Assembly (NCBI RefSeq): GCF_030915385.1
Contig: NZ_CP133268.1
Span: forward strand, 2,533,430 to 2,597,429
DNA from: Neobacillus sp. PS3-12
GTDB lineage: Bacteria > Bacillota > Bacilli > Bacillales > Cytobacillaceae
Reading direction: 5' to 3'
DNA length: 64,000 bases
Shown here: positions 51,266-61,319 of the stretch, piece after piece
Numbering within the stretch: the first letter of the stretch is position 1
How the letters are laid out: every line of letters begins with the position of its first letter
Notes under the pieces: generated by a model
Database searches by the model: none
What the model saw: only the letters and a program-made list of their open reading frames with translations
What the model was told of the DNA's origin: nothing
Made by a program: the position numbers and the translations under genes

Positions 51266-51715
51266 TTAGTTTCCTTCTTTGACATGTACATCCAAAACAG
51301 CCGTTACTTCATGATGCAGCTTAACTGGTACCTTTGTATGGCCAAGTGTACGAATCGCATCTGCCAATTCCATTTTCCTTTTGTCGATTTTGATACCGTG
51401 TTTTTTTTGTAATTCTTCAGATATTTGCTTTGTTGTAATCGATCCGAATAACCGTCCGCCCTCACCAGCTTTTGTTATCAACTCAACGGTTACTTTTTCG
51501 ACAGCTTCTTTTAATTTTTTTGCTTCAGCAAGTTCTTCAGCTGCTAGTTTTTCCTCTTTTTTCTGTTGAGCTGAGAGTAAGCTCATGCTAGATTGATTTG
51601 CCTCAATTGCCAAACCTTGTTTTATTAAGAAGTTATGGGCATAACCATCCGCTACATTTTTCACTTCACCTTTTTTACCTTTTCCTTTAACATCCTTTAA
51701 AAAAATAACTTTCAT
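51266..51715 (-). CDS. rplI: 50S ribosomal protein L9
   Basis: A 149-aa two-domain ribosomal protein: [18 protein letters not shown] with the conserved NFLIKQGLA, a long central helix and a C-terminal RNA-binding domain. Its ATG overlaps the gdpP stop (ATGA). It joins domain V of 23S rRNA near the L1 stalk. Confidence 0.97.
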   Translation of the reverse strand: MKVIFLKDVKGKGKKGEVKNVADGYAHNFLIKQGLAIEANQSSMSLLSAQQKKEEKLAAEELAEAKKLKEAVEKVTVELITKAGEGGRLFGSITTKQISEELQKKHGIKIDKRKMELADAIRTLGHTKVPVKLHHEVTAVLDVHVKEGN

Positions 51716-53685
51716 CCTTTTTTTCCTCCTTCAATGTATTCGTCAATTGCTTGTTTAAGCATCTCTTCAGCCTCTTCAATGGATACACCTGAAAGCTGTG
51801 TAGCCGCATTTGTGAGATGGCCGCCGCCTCTAAGGTGTTCCATTATGACCTGAACATTGATATCCCCGAGTGACCTGGCACTAATTCCAAGCTGCTCTTC
51901 GTTTCGTTTAGCAATGACAAAAGAAGCTACAACACCATCTAAAGTTAACAAGGTATCCGCTGCCTGCGCAATTAATACCTGATCATGAATTTGTTGATCA
52001 CTTCCAGTGGCAATAGCAATGCCATCTTTATAAAAATCGACTGTTTCAATTAACTTCGACCTCTTTAGATAGGAATCAATATCTTCTCGCAGGAATTTTT
52101 GAACAAGAACGGTATCAGCACCCTGCGCCCTTAAGTACGATGCAGCATCAAATGTTCGTGAACCCGTTCGCAATGTAAAGCTCTTTGTATCCACAATGAT
52201 CCCTGCTAAAAGGGCGGTTGCCTCAAGCATATCGATTTTTCCGCGCTTTGGCTGATATTCCAAAAGTTCTGTCACCAATTCAGAGGTAGAGGAGGCATAT
52301 GGCTCCATATAAACTAACAGCGGATTTTTAATAAAGTCTTCACTGCGACGGTGATGATCAATGACAACAACCTTATCAATCCTACTAAGGAGCCGTTCCT
52401 CAATAACAAGACCTGATATATGTGTATCAACAACAACAAGTAACGTTTTATCGGTGGCGATTTCTAATGCTTCCTCAGGGCTTATAAAATAGGAAAGTAC
52501 CTCTTCATTTTGACGAATTTCCTTCACAAGCCGTTTGACACCGGTATCAATTTCTTGAAAGTTTACAACAATATAGGCATCTTTCTGGTTCATTTGGGCA
52601 ACCTTATAAATCCCAATTGAAGCACCAATTGCATCCATATCAGGGTTTTTATGCCCCATGATAATAACCTTATCACTCTCAGTAATTAATTCTTTTAACG
52701 CATGAGAGATAACCCTTGCCCGCACTCTCGTTCTCTTTTCAATTGGATTTGTCTTGCCTCCGTAAAACTTCACCTTCCCATCTGCCTGCTTAATGACAAC
52801 CTGGTCGCCACCGCGGCCCAGTGCTAAGTCGAGACTCGATTGAGCAAGCGTTCCTAATTCAGGAAGGGAAGAGACCCCTGTACCCACACCAATACTTAGA
52901 GTAAAAGAAACATTTTGTTTCGATGTCATTTCTCTCACATCATCAAGGATGGCGAATTTTCTTGTTTCAAGATTTTGCAGAATACCTTCATTAAAAACAG
53001 CAATAAAGCGTTCTGATGAGATCCTCTTAAAGAAAATACCATTTTCTTGGGCCCATTTATTAAGAATGGAAATAACCAGGTTATTTAAACTACTGCGCAT
53101 CTGGTCATCCATTCCTTGTGTCAGTTCATCATAGTTATCCAAAAAGATGATCGCAATAGCCGTTCGCTCATTACGATACATTTTTTCAATCTCTGCCTGT
53201 TCCGTTACATCAAAAAAGTAAAGAAGTCGTTCATCCCGTTTTAAAATTACACGGAATTTCCGATCATGAAGCATAATAATTTCCGTTTCCACTTCCTGTT
53301 TGATCAATGGGATAAGCGATTCAGCCACATTATAGAGGGATCTCCCGGCTAATGTATCCTCATCAAAGCATGAAGCAAGAAAGGGGTTTGTCCACTCAAT
53401 AACATACTCATCGTTTATCAGCATAATCCCAATTGGCATCTCTAACAGAGCTTCCTCGCCAACTCGCTTGATTCGATATGACAAGGTTGCAATATATTCT
53501 TCCAATTCTTTTCTCTGACGTCTGTCAATGGAAAACATATAGTAAATCGGCAATACCATTGCCAGCAACCCTGCTAAACTTAATATCCAATTATACATGA
53601 ACAAGATGATCAGAAGCACTACTGTAATGCCTGTTAACCCGTAAAAGGGATATCTAATCGATCGCTTTTCTAAAAATGTAGGCAT
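51712..53685 (-). CDS. gdpP: Cyclic-di-AMP phosphodiesterase GdpP (YybT)
   Basis: A 657-aa membrane protein: two membrane helices (about 10-55), a PAS-like domain (about 75-150), a degenerate GGDEF domain (about 170-300) and a DHH-DHHA1 phosphodiesterase (about 340-655) with [15 protein letters not shown] and VVIDHHRR. It hydrolyses c-di-AMP to pApA and controls wall and osmotic homeostasis. Length matches B. subtilis (659). Confidence 0.95.
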   Translation of the reverse strand: MPTFLEKRSIRYPFYGLTGITVVLLIILFMYNWILSLAGLLAMVLPIYYMFSIDRRQRKELEEYIATLSYRIKRVGEEALLEMPIGIMLINDEYVIEWTNPFLASCFDEDTLAGRSLYNVAESLIPLIKQEVETEIIMLHDRKFRVILKRDERLLYFFDVTEQAEIEKMYRNERTAIAIIFLDNYDELTQGMDDQMRSSLNNLVISILNKWAQENGIFFKRISSERFIAVFNEGILQNLETRKFAILDDVREMTSKQNVSFTLSIGVGTGVSSLPELGTLAQSSLDLALGRGGDQVVIKQADGKVKFYGGKTNPIEKRTRVRARVISHALKELITESDKVIIMGHKNPDMDAIGASIGIYKVAQMNQKDAYIVVNFQEIDTGVKRLVKEIRQNEEVLSYFISPEEALEIATDKTLLVVVDTHISGLVIEERLLSRIDKVVVIDHHRRSEDFIKNPLLVYMEPYASSTSELVTELLEYQPKRGKIDMLEATALLAGIIVDTKSFTLRTGSRTFDAASYLRAQGADTVLVQKFLREDIDSYLKRSKLIETVDFYKDGIAIATGSDQQIHDQVLIAQAADTLLTLDGVVASFVIAKRNEEQLGISARSLGDINVQVIMEHLRGGGHLTNAATQLSGVSIEEAEEMLKQAIDEYIEGGKKG

Positions 53686-53703
53686 CGTTTATCGCTCCTA
53701 TTG

Positions 53704-54648
53704 TTACACTTGTTTTTCATTACGCTTTCGCAGTCCGAAACCTAAATCAATTATACCTAATATCCCTATAATATAAAGAAGAATTGGCATGATGAATGAG
53801 ACCACAACGATTATGATAGGCAAGGACTTGGATGCACCTCTTTGATAGAAATAATAAAAGATAAAGGTTAACCCTTGAAAAAGCATAAATAACTGCAAAA
53901 TATAAGAAAGATTGATTAACGCTGTGCTCAAGTATGTGCCGGTTTGCGGATGAAATACCATCTGTAAGAGCATGACTATTAGATAGTACCATAGAAGGCT
54001 CCTTGGGAGGCTAATTTCTCTAAAGGGCTTCCAATTCTCCATATTGATTCCAAATCTTTTCAATACAGGCAACGCCAGCAACTGAATGAAGAAAACAGCA
54101 ACAAACGATGAAATAACAAATAAACTTGGAACTAGTGTTTTAATTAAATCTAATGCTTGCTCAAATTGTTTTAGAACCTTTTGGCTTTCTTGTTGTTGAC
54201 CAAATCCCTTAAGAATATCCGATGAAGTTGATAAAGAGTCACGCATTGTTTTAATTAATTCATCGATAAAGTTAAAATGGAAGAGAGCAGCACTTACTAC
54301 ATATTGAATAATTAAGCTCAGTAAAAAAATAAACGAGCCTGCAATTAGTATTGCCGTTCTGCTTTTGTTTTTTTGGATTAAATAACCCATTACTGCCCCG
54401 GTAATACCGTATGTAAGTGTAAGCGGCAATGCAACAATCGTACCTGCAATAAATGAGATCAGAAGCCCAGCAACCGTAAAAACAAGGATGCTTTTCAAAT
54501 CATTTTTTGCAGCAAATAAAATAAACGGCAATGGTAAAACAAAGTTAACGATCATACCAATTACTGGTGCATAGATGGTAATTAATAATAAAACAGTAAA
54601 AGCTGCTAAAAGGATGGCTCCTTCGGTTAATTTACGTACATTATTCAA
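53704..54648 (-). CDS. yybS: YybS family (DUF2232) integral membrane protein
   Basis: A 314-aa polytopic membrane protein with about eight segments and a basic C-terminus. Family DUF2232; function unknown, though it is conserved between rpsR and gdpP. It starts about 120 bp after rpsR, which has its own terminator, and 19 nt before gdpP. Confidence 0.88.
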   Translation of the reverse strand: MNNVRKLTEGAILLAAFTVLLLITIYAPVIGMIVNFVLPLPFILFAAKNDLKSILVFTVAGLLISFIAGTIVALPLTLTYGITGAVMGYLIQKNKSRTAILIAGSFIFLLSLIIQYVVSAALFHFNFIDELIKTMRDSLSTSSDILKGFGQQQESQKVLKQFEQALDLIKTLVPSLFVISSFVAVFFIQLLALPVLKRFGINMENWKPFREISLPRSLLWYYLIVMLLQMVFHPQTGTYLSTALINLSYILQLFMLFQGLTFIFYYFYQRGASKSLPIIIVVVSFIMPILLYIIGILGIIDLGFGLRKRNEKQV

Positions 54649-54726
54649 CTCTTCACCCCATAATTCATTAAACCCTTATCCCTATATTGTAGCTAGTTGA
54701 GAACTTTGATTCAACTAAAAAAGAAA

Positions 54727-54756
54727 AAGGCAGCAGGGACATGCCCTGACTGCCTT
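54727..54756 (-). terminator. Terminator of the rpsF-ssbA-rpsR operon
   Basis: AAGGCAG...CTGCCTT with an inner AGGG/CCCT stem; on the minus strand TTTTTCTTTTTT follows. Confidence 0.88.
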
Positions 54757-54767
54757 CTTTCTACTTA

Positions 54768-55043
<276 letters not shown>

Positions 55044-55046
55044 TTA

Positions 55047-55565
55047 TTAAAATGGTAGATCATCATCGGAAATGTCAATTTGACCGTTTCCTGCGAACGG
55101 ATCCTCATCCACTCTGGTAAAACCCTGATTGTTATTATTGTTATTGTTATTGTTTTGTCGTTGATTCTGATTGCTGCCGCCATATGGATTTCCTGATGGT
55201 TCCATAGGTGGGGCACCATAATCGTTGCCTCTTCCGCCGCCTGCGGATCCTTTAGGCTCAAGAAACTGAACATTGTCTGCTACAATCTCGGTAAAATATT
55301 GACGTTTTCCATCTTGCTCGTAAGTACGAACCTGAATTCTTCCGTCTACACCTGCCAAGCTTCCTTTTTTCAGGAAGTTTGCAACATTTTCTGCTGCCTT
55401 GCGCCAAACGACAATATTAAGGAAGTCTGCTTCTCGTTCACCTTGCTGATTTGAAAATTGACGATTTACAGCAAGTGTGAAGGTAGCAACAGCAACACCA
55501 TTTGGTGTGTATCTTAATTCAGGGTCTTTTGTTAAACGACCAACAAGTACACAACGATTGATCAT
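55047..55565 (-). CDS. ssbA: Single-stranded DNA-binding protein SsbA
   Basis: A 172-aa tetrameric SSB: N-terminal OB fold (1-108) [19 protein letters not shown], a flexible Gly/Asn/Gln-rich linker with an Asn repeat and a C-terminal acidic tip DISDDDLPF that recruits partner proteins. The ATG at 55565 is chosen over an earlier TTG; the 172-aa length equals B. subtilis SsbA. AAGGAG precedes it. Confidence 0.96.
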   Translation of the reverse strand: MINRCVLVGRLTKDPELRYTPNGVAVATFTLAVNRQFSNQQGEREADFLNIVVWRKAAENVANFLKKGSLAGVDGRIQVRTYEQDGKRQYFTEIVADNVQFLEPKGSAGGGRGNDYGAPPMEPSGNPYGGSNQNQRQNNNNNNNNNQGFTRVDEDPFAGNGQIDISDDDLPF

Positions 55566-55636
55566 CAGAATCAACTCCTTTTCTCCAAGTAATGTTTCAT
55601 ACGAAACATTTTTTTCGAAAATATTTATATCAAGTT

Positions 55637-55924
55637 CTATTCTTCTTCTTTAATTACGATGTGGCGAATGATATCTTCGCTGATCTTTGCTAGACGGTCA
55701 AATTCTTGAACCGCAGCTGGTGTAGATGTTATAGTTGCGATTTGGTAGTAACCATCACGGAAATCATTGATTTCATATGCAAGACGGCGCTTACCCCAAT
55801 CTTTTGTTTCTACTGTCTCCGCACCGTTATCTTTAAGAATTGTGCTGAAACGCTCAACTAGAGCTTTTTTCGCTTCATCTTCAATGTTTGGGCGGATGAT
55901 GTACATAACTTCGTACTTTCTCAT
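55637..55924 (-). CDS. rpsF: 30S ribosomal protein S6
   Basis: A 95-aa ribosomal protein, [19 protein letters not shown] at the start and [13 protein letters not shown] in the middle. The ATG at 55924 follows GGAGGTGACAGTG; 95 aa is the B. subtilis length, so the open frame further upstream is not used. First gene of rpsF-ssbA-rpsR; a hairpin in its leader fits S6:S18 autoregulation. Confidence 0.97.
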   Translation of the reverse strand: MRKYEVMYIIRPNIEDEAKKALVERFSTILKDNGAETVETKDWGKRRLAYEINDFRDGYYQIATITSTPAAVQEFDRLAKISEDIIRHIVIKEEE

Positions 55925-55939
55925 CACTGTCACCTCCTT

Positions 55940-55970
55940 TTGGTCTAAACGGCCCTTATCGGGCAAGGAG
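55940..55970 (-). promoter_or_regulatory. rpsF leader hairpin (S6:S18 regulatory element)
   Basis: TTGCCCGATAAGGGCCG forms GCCC/GGGC (55952-55964) with a CCG, just before the S6 ribosome site. A conserved S6:S18-binding leader RNA occurs at this place in many bacteria; I judge by position and a small stem. Confidence 0.45.
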
Positions 55971-56062
55971 CAATTGTTCATTACTCACAAGGTAAAAGTA
56001 TAGCACAGCTCTTCCTGAAAAGCAATGCCCATCACTATTTCCCGGACAATAAAATACAAAAT

Positions 56063-56084
56063 GCTCCACAGAAATCTGCGGAGC
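56063..56084 (-). terminator. Terminator of ychF
   Basis: GCTCCGCAG/CTGTGGAGC with an ATTT loop, then ATTTTGTATTTT on the minus strand. Confidence 0.88.
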
Positions 56085-56094
56085 AAGTGAAATA

Positions 56095-57195
56095 TTAAAC
56101 ATTAAAACGGAAGTGCATGACGTCTCCGTCTTTTACTTCGTACTCTTTACCTTCAAGTCTTACTTTACCTGCTTCTCTGGCAGCGACCATGTTTCCGCCT
56201 GCTAATAGATCTTCATAGGATACAGTTTCAGCACGGATGAATCCACGTTCAAAGTCAGTGTGAATAATTCCTGCACATTGTGGTGCTTTCATTCCTTTGC
56301 GGAAGGTCCATGCGCGGACTTCCTGAACACCAGCAGTAAAGTAAGTTGCTAAACCAAGCAAATGATAGGCAGCGCGGATTAATTGATCAAGACCTGATTC
56401 CTTAATGCCAAGCTCCTGCAAAAACATTGCTTTTTCTTCACCTTCAAGTTCAGCAATTTCCTCTTCAATTTTTGCACAAACAACAATCACTTCTGCTTGC
56501 TCAGCAGCAGCAAATTCACGAACCTTTTGAACATATTCATTTGCAGATGGATCGGCCACTTCATCTTCACCAACATTGGCTACATAAAGAACTGGTTTGA
56601 TTGTTAATAGGTGAAGTCCTTTCACAATCTTTAATTGTTCATCATTAAATTCAACGGTACGAGCTGGTTTCTCTTCCTCAAAAGCATCACGAAGCAAGGA
56701 AAGAACTTCATATTCAGCCATTGATTCTTTATCTTTTTGTTTTGCTAACTTCTCAACACGAGCAATTCGTTTTTCTACAGATTCCATGTCGGCCAAGATT
56801 AATTCGAGGTTAATCGTTTCAATATCAGAAATAGGATCAACTTTACCGGCAACATGGGTAATGTTTTCATCCTCAAAGCAACGGACAACCTGGCAGATTG
56901 CATCTACCTGGCGAATGTGGGAAAGAAACTTATTCCCTAAACCTTCTCCTTTGCTTGCACCTTTTACAATTCCGGCAATATCCGTAAATTCAAAGGTAGT
57001 AGGAACTGTTTTTTTTGGCTGAACAAGCTCTGTCAGCTTGTTTAAACGCTCATCAGGAACCTCAACAACACCTACATTTGGGTCAATCGTACAAAAGGGA
57101 TAGTTGGCAGATTCTGCACCTGCCTGGGTAATTGCATTAAACAATGTAGACTTACCGACATTTGGTAAACCAACAATACCTGCAGTTAAAGCCAT
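56095..57195 (-). CDS. ychF: Redox-regulated ATPase/GTPase YchF (YyaF)
   Basis: A 366-aa Obg-family P-loop protein: G1 GLPNVGKST (about 8-16), G3 DIAGIVKGAS, coiled-coil insert (about 130-200) and a C-terminal TGS domain (about 280-364). YchF hydrolyses ATP and associates with ribosomes. Length is as in B. subtilis (366). Confidence 0.96.
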   Translation of the reverse strand: MALTAGIVGLPNVGKSTLFNAITQAGAESANYPFCTIDPNVGVVEVPDERLNKLTELVQPKKTVPTTFEFTDIAGIVKGASKGEGLGNKFLSHIRQVDAICQVVRCFEDENITHVAGKVDPISDIETINLELILADMESVEKRIARVEKLAKQKDKESMAEYEVLSLLRDAFEEEKPARTVEFNDEQLKIVKGLHLLTIKPVLYVANVGEDEVADPSANEYVQKVREFAAAEQAEVIVVCAKIEEEIAELEGEEKAMFLQELGIKESGLDQLIRAAYHLLGLATYFTAGVQEVRAWTFRKGMKAPQCAGIIHTDFERGFIRAETVSYEDLLAGGNMVAAREAGKVRLEGKEYEVKDGDVMHFRFNV

Positions 57196-57312
57196 TCCTA
57201 TGTCACTCCTCTAAAAAAATATCTATCCATAAGTTTTTCATTATGTCAAAAATAAAAAAGTCTCCCACAATTATAGTTATTAAATGAGGAAAAGACAAGT
57301 TTCCAAAAGAAA

Positions 57313-57333
57313 ACAGCCGCTTATGCAGCTGCT
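57313..57333 (-). terminator. Terminator-like hairpin at the end of yyaE
   Basis: CAGCTGC/GCGGCTG (one mismatch) followed by TTTTCTTTT on the minus strand; it overlaps the last codons of yyaE. Confidence 0.5.
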
Positions 57334-59318
57334 TAAAATTTTTCAATATTGACGAGACAATCATATAATGTGCTTCCTAGTCCGTTGTCAGAAGCCCGAC
57401 TGGATGTCAGCGAATTAATCGGACCACCGAATTTGCTCCAAATTCCTTCATCAATATTGATTGTATTAGGATGAATTTTTATATTTAATGAAGCAATACC
57501 TGTTACTTCACCGCGATCGTTCCAAACTCTTATATTATCTCCATTATTCAACTGAAGATTGTTAGCAATGTTTTCTGCTATCTCAACCTTAACAACAGGG
57601 TTATTTCCCCATAGTTGATAATTCTGCGAGTGATTCGATCGCAATGGATGGATCGTTAGCAAATGGTAGGGATATTTATTTGCCAGTTCCGAGTCTGACC
57701 ATTTAGATTCCATCGGAAGAGAAAGCTTTATACGACCATACTTGCTGGATGTGAATTCGTACTTTCCAGTAGGCGTCTGAAAATGATAATCCGACCAAGG
57801 AACCTTTTTAACTGGTAATTCCAAGGTATGCTCATTTTTCAGCTTTTGAAGAGTTAAACCTTTTTCAGCGAGTGGCTTTAAACACATCTTGAGCCATTCC
57901 TCTCTTGAAAAATCAAAGTCCTTACCAAATCCAAGCCTGTTTGCAAGCTGCGTCCAAATCCACAAGTCTGATTTTACTTCCCCTGGTGCTTCGACAAGTT
58001 TGGGACCATAATTAATATAATGATGGTACATGGACGAATAATATAAATCTTCTTCCTCAAATGCGGTTGTTGTTGGCAAAACATAATCAGCCAGTTGGGC
58101 AGTGTCTGTCATATATTGCTCGATAACAACAAGCGTAGAAATAGAAGAAAAAGCCTTTTTGACGACGGATGAATCCGGAACCTGGGTAAGCGGATTGCCA
58201 CATGTAACAAAAATCATCTCGATACTTGGATTACTAGCTGTTAATATTTCCTCTGCTTGTTTCATGATTGGAAAACTTCTTTGTGTATCTTTACGTTCTG
58301 GTAGGGTCAATTCCTCAAAAGCAAAACTCTGACCCACTTGAAGGTTGGCGTAATTGGCTCCGCCCCCAGGAATGCCAATGTTTCCACTTACAGCAGCCAA
58401 AGCATCAATGAGACGAATCGTGTTGCCTCCATTGCTGTAACGTTGCATGCCAAGGCCCATATATGTTCCTGTCGGCTTCCCGGCATAAACTCTAGCTAAA
58501 AAAGTGATCCTTTCGATTGGAACTTCCGTTATTTCACTGATTTTCCCAAGGGAAATTCCATTAAGCAATTCTGCTAAATCTGAAAAACCGTAAGTATGAT
58601 CCTCTATAAAGTCATGGTCCTCTAACCCTAAGCGAAGAATTTCCTTTATAATACCCGCAGCAAGCAAACCGTCCATTCCAGGCTTTATCGAGATATATTG
58701 GTCCGCAATTTTCGCTGTACTATTATAGATCGGGTCAATGACATATATCTTGGTACCACGTTTTTTTGCTTCGAGGAGCTGCTCATAAAAGTGCATGTTA
58801 GTACGGGCAACATTTCTTCCCCAAATAATAATATTTTTACTATTTATAAGGTCTTCCGGAGCATGTGCGCAGGCATTCCCGAAATCCCATTTTTGTGCTT
58901 CAATTCCTGAACCCCAGCAGAGTGAACCGATTAACTCTGTGACACCGCCATAAAGGTTAAAAAAACGCTGATCAAGGTTTTTCAATATACCATTATTTGC
59001 ATAATCATGACTATGAAGGACAGCGGTGCTTCCATATTTATTTTTCACTTCTACTAATCTATCAGCAATTTCATCCAGAGCCTCTTGCCATGAAATAGGT
59101 TTAAATTCGCCCTTTATCTTCTTTAATGGCTGGAGCAGCCGCTGAGAAGAGTTTGCCCTCATTTCCAGCATGCGGCCACGGCCGCAAATTTTGCCCATTG
59201 TTATTGGGTGGGAGGGGTCACCATCAATTTTTATGACTTTTCCATTTTCGACTGTAACTTGAAAGCCACAGCTATCCCAGCAGTTTAATGGGCATGCTGA
59301 TTGAAATCGTTCAGACAA
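57333..59318 (-). CDS. yyaE: Molybdopterin oxidoreductase (YyaE-like)
   Basis: A 661-aa member of the DMSO-reductase family. The N-terminus has a [4Fe-4S] motif (Cys9, 13, 17 and 45: CPLNCWDSC and ICGRG), followed by Mo-bisPGD binding domains: WGRNVARTN, DPIYNSTAKIAD, MYMGLGMQR-type TYMGLGMQRYSNG and NPLTQVPDS, and the C-terminal molydopterin dinucleotide-binding domain starting near LLTIHPLRSNHSQNY. No signal peptide, so a cytoplasmic enzyme. Conserved in this place next to ychF in Bacillus; substrate unknown. Confidence 0.9.
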   Translation of the reverse strand: MSERFQSACPLNCWDSCGFQVTVENGKVIKIDGDPSHPITMGKICGRGRMLEMRANSSQRLLQPLKKIKGEFKPISWQEALDEIADRLVEVKNKYGSTAVLHSHDYANNGILKNLDQRFFNLYGGVTELIGSLCWGSGIEAQKWDFGNACAHAPEDLINSKNIIIWGRNVARTNMHFYEQLLEAKKRGTKIYVIDPIYNSTAKIADQYISIKPGMDGLLAAGIIKEILRLGLEDHDFIEDHTYGFSDLAELLNGISLGKISEITEVPIERITFLARVYAGKPTGTYMGLGMQRYSNGGNTIRLIDALAAVSGNIGIPGGGANYANLQVGQSFAFEELTLPERKDTQRSFPIMKQAEEILTASNPSIEMIFVTCGNPLTQVPDSSVVKKAFSSISTLVVIEQYMTDTAQLADYVLPTTTAFEEEDLYYSSMYHHYINYGPKLVEAPGEVKSDLWIWTQLANRLGFGKDFDFSREEWLKMCLKPLAEKGLTLQKLKNEHTLELPVKKVPWSDYHFQTPTGKYEFTSSKYGRIKLSLPMESKWSDSELANKYPYHLLTIHPLRSNHSQNYQLWGNNPVVKVEIAENIANNLQLNNGDNIRVWNDRGEVTGIASLNIKIHPNTINIDEGIWSKFGGPINSLTSSRASDNGLGSTLYDCLVNIEKF

Positions 59319-59369
59319 GTTTCACACCCCCAATTCAACCTTTTTATTTTAGCATAATATAAATAAGTC

Positions 59370-59411
59370 AAAAAAAGAAGCATGATGCTGACATCAATCA
59401 GCTTCATGCTT
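59370..59411 (-). terminator. Terminator of the DUF951 gene
   Basis: AAGCATGA/TCATGCTT with an inner GCTG/CAGC stem, then CTTTTTTT on the minus strand; the left arm includes the end of the DUF951 frame. Confidence 0.88.
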
Positions 59412-59594
59412 AACTAAGACTTTCTTCATTTTTCTTGAAAACTCTCTTCTTGGAATCAAGACGCTATGTGAACAGCCTTCACATTTAATTCTTACATCCA
59501 TACCCATACGTATTATTTTCCATCGATTGGTCCCACATGGATGCTGCTTTTTCATTTCAACAATATCATTGAGTGCAAACTCTTTTTCTTCCAT
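59394..59594 (-). CDS. DUF951 family small protein
   Basis: A 66-aa protein with three conserved cysteines (Cys20, 38, 41), MKKQHPCGTNRWKIIRMG and CEGCSHSVLIPR. It is a zinc-ribbon-like domain; DUF951 proteins are found next to mscS and ychF in Firmicutes and their function is unknown. Starts 14 nt after the mscS stop in the same direction. Confidence 0.88.
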   Translation of the reverse strand: MEEKEFALNDIVEMKKQHPCGTNRWKIIRMGMDVRIKCEGCSHSVLIPRREFSRKMKKVLVKHEAD

Positions 59595-59608
59595 TTATAT
59601 ACACCTCT

Positions 59609-60496
59609 TTATACACTTGGTTCTTTTTGTTGTTCACCATCTCTTGTGTACATAACAACACGTGGAAATGGAATTTCTATCCCATTTTCATCAAGTTTCA
59701 GTTTAATTTCTTTTCTGATTATCCTAGCAATATAAAAGTGTTTCATCGGCAGGGTTTCAGCAACGATTCTTAAGACAATTTCAGAAGGGCCAAGATTTTG
59801 AATTCCTAAAAGATCTGGTGTCTTAACTAAATCCTCATATTGCTCTGGAAGTTTTTCAAGTAGTTCTTGAATAACTCTTTCAGCTCTTTCAATATCCTCT
59901 TCATATGCTATTGCAACATCTATAGCTGCAACACTGTTATTTAAAGAAAAGTTTGTTACTTGGTTGATTGACCCATTTGGTAAAATATGTAGCTCGCCTG
60001 TCCAACTTTTTATTTTGGTTGTTCGTAAACCAATTGCTTCTACATCCCCTTCAAATTGGCCAACACGAATATGATCTCCGACAGAAAATTGATCTTCAAA
60101 AATAATAAAAAATCCTGATAGTATATCTTTGACCAAACTTTGAGCTCCAAAACCAATTGCTAAACCTACAATTCCCGCCCCAGCCAACAAGGCCTTTACG
60201 TCAATTCCTAAAACGGAAAGAATCATCATAAATACAATAAAGTAAATGACATACGAAAGCACATTATCTAATAGCTTTGAAAGTGTCTCTTCACGACGTT
60301 CAGATGTTCTCAATGGAGAACGGTCCCTAATTTTAAATATATTGTGGATTGTTACTTTTCCAATGCGGATGATAATGTTCGCAACTGCAACTATGATGAT
60401 AATTTTAATGATTCCTGTACCAATAGTAACCCATGTTTTCTCATCTAAAAAATCAGTTATCAGCTTTTGAGAAACACCGATTTGAGAAATATTCAT
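59609..60496 (-). CDS. Small-conductance mechanosensitive channel (MscS family)
   Basis: A 295-aa MscS: three membrane helices (about 25-45, 75-95, 100-125), the pore helix region ALLAGAGIVGLAIGFGAQSLVKDI with the Gly/Ala-rich pattern, and the cytoplasmic beta domain with FEDQFSVGDHIRVGQFEGDVEAIGLRTTKI (key part VGDHIRVG). It opens on membrane tension to release solutes. Co-directional with DUF951. Confidence 0.93.
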   Translation of the reverse strand: MNISQIGVSQKLITDFLDEKTWVTIGTGIIKIIIIVAVANIIIRIGKVTIHNIFKIRDRSPLRTSERREETLSKLLDNVLSYVIYFIVFMMILSVLGIDVKALLAGAGIVGLAIGFGAQSLVKDILSGFFIIFEDQFSVGDHIRVGQFEGDVEAIGLRTTKIKSWTGELHILPNGSINQVTNFSLNNSVAAIDVAIAYEEDIERAERVIQELLEKLPEQYEDLVKTPDLLGIQNLGPSEIVLRIVAETLPMKHFYIARIIRKEIKLKLDENGIEIPFPRVVMYTRDGEQQKEPSV

Positions 60497-60576
60497 TATT
60501 ATTTTCCCCCTGCAACCTACTATTTCAAAATCTATTTTAACAATTTTTTTTTAGAGATAGAAGTTTTTAAAGAAAA

Positions 60577-60607
60577 TGTATAGATTATTTAAAATGTTCG
60601 TATACTG
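60577..60607 (+). promoter_or_regulatory. Candidate sigma-G/F promoter of yyaC
   Basis: TGTATA (60577) and TATACTG (60601) are 18 nt apart; close to TGAATA-N17/18-CATACTA. Sporulation genes such as yyaC may use it. Confidence 0.35.
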
Positions 60608-60635
60608 GTAATACTAATATTAGGGAGTGGACTGA

Positions 60636-61248
60636 ATGAATCTAAAATCCCTTTTCTGACAGGAGGGCAAGTACCAGGATTTTCCATGAAGAAGATCAAG
60701 CTGCAGACAACCTGGCTCAAGAATTACTTTCTTTTTTCCCGGTAATGACAAGGCGCCCGATTGTTTTTGTCTGTATAGGAACTGATCGTTCTACTGGTGA
60801 TTCATTAGGACCACTTGTTGGGACATTACTACAAGAGAAAAAACTTCCGTCATTTTATATTTATGGTACATTAGATGACCCTATACATGCTGTAAACCTA
60901 GAAGAAAAATTAAAAGAAATTAACGAAAAGCATTTTCACCCCTTTATTATTGGTATTGATGCCTGCTTAGGCAGATATAAAAGTGTAGGTTTTATTGAGG
61001 TAGGAAATGGGCCTGTAAAACCAGGAGCAGGTGTAAACAAGGAACTGCCTGCTGTTGGTCATATCCATGTCACAGGGATTGTAAATGTAAGTGGCTTTAT
61101 GGAGTTTTTTGTCCTCCAGAACACACGACTTAATATCGTCTTGAAAATGGCAAAAACAATTGCAAACGGAATCGATCAAGCAAATCGACATTACACAAAG
61201 AAGTCCGACTGGCTAGATTTTGAGGAAACTTCTGTAAATAACAATTAA
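60636..61248 (+). pseudogene. yyaC: YyaC (DUF1256, spore protease-like), frameshifted at the 5' end
   Basis: The conserved domain (IGTDRSTGDSLGPLVG, KPGAGVNKELPAVGHIHVTGIVN) resembles the germination protease GPR. The proper ATG at 60636 with GGGAGTGG is followed by MNLKSLF and a TGA, because a run of four T at 60652-60655 should probably be three; then MNLKSLSDRRASTRIFHEED continues into the downstream frame without stops and gives 203 aa, the usual length. As given, only an internal ATG at 60745 (167 aa) would be used. The product is produced in sporulation. Confidence 0.85.
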
Positions 61249-61250
61249 AA

Positions 61251-61319
61251 AAAGGCAAGTATCTTTGATTGACTATACACATTATAACAATTCAAAGATA
61301 CTTGCCTTTTTATTTTAAA
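61251..61319. terminator. Bidirectional terminator between yyaC and DUF554 gene
   Basis: An 18-bp stem AAAGGCAAGTATCTTTGA/TCAAAGATACTTGCCTTT with a 23-nt loop and T runs on both strands. Confidence 0.9.

Noticed and set aside
55593-55608. TGTTTCATACGAAACA between rpsF and ssbA as a parS site
   Set aside because: Three central mismatches to the consensus; probably a chance inverted repeat.
56037-56050. ATTTCCCGGACAAT as a Noc-binding site
   Set aside because: Matches ATTTCCCGGGAAAT at 12 of 14 positions only and is isolated; noc itself is beyond the window.
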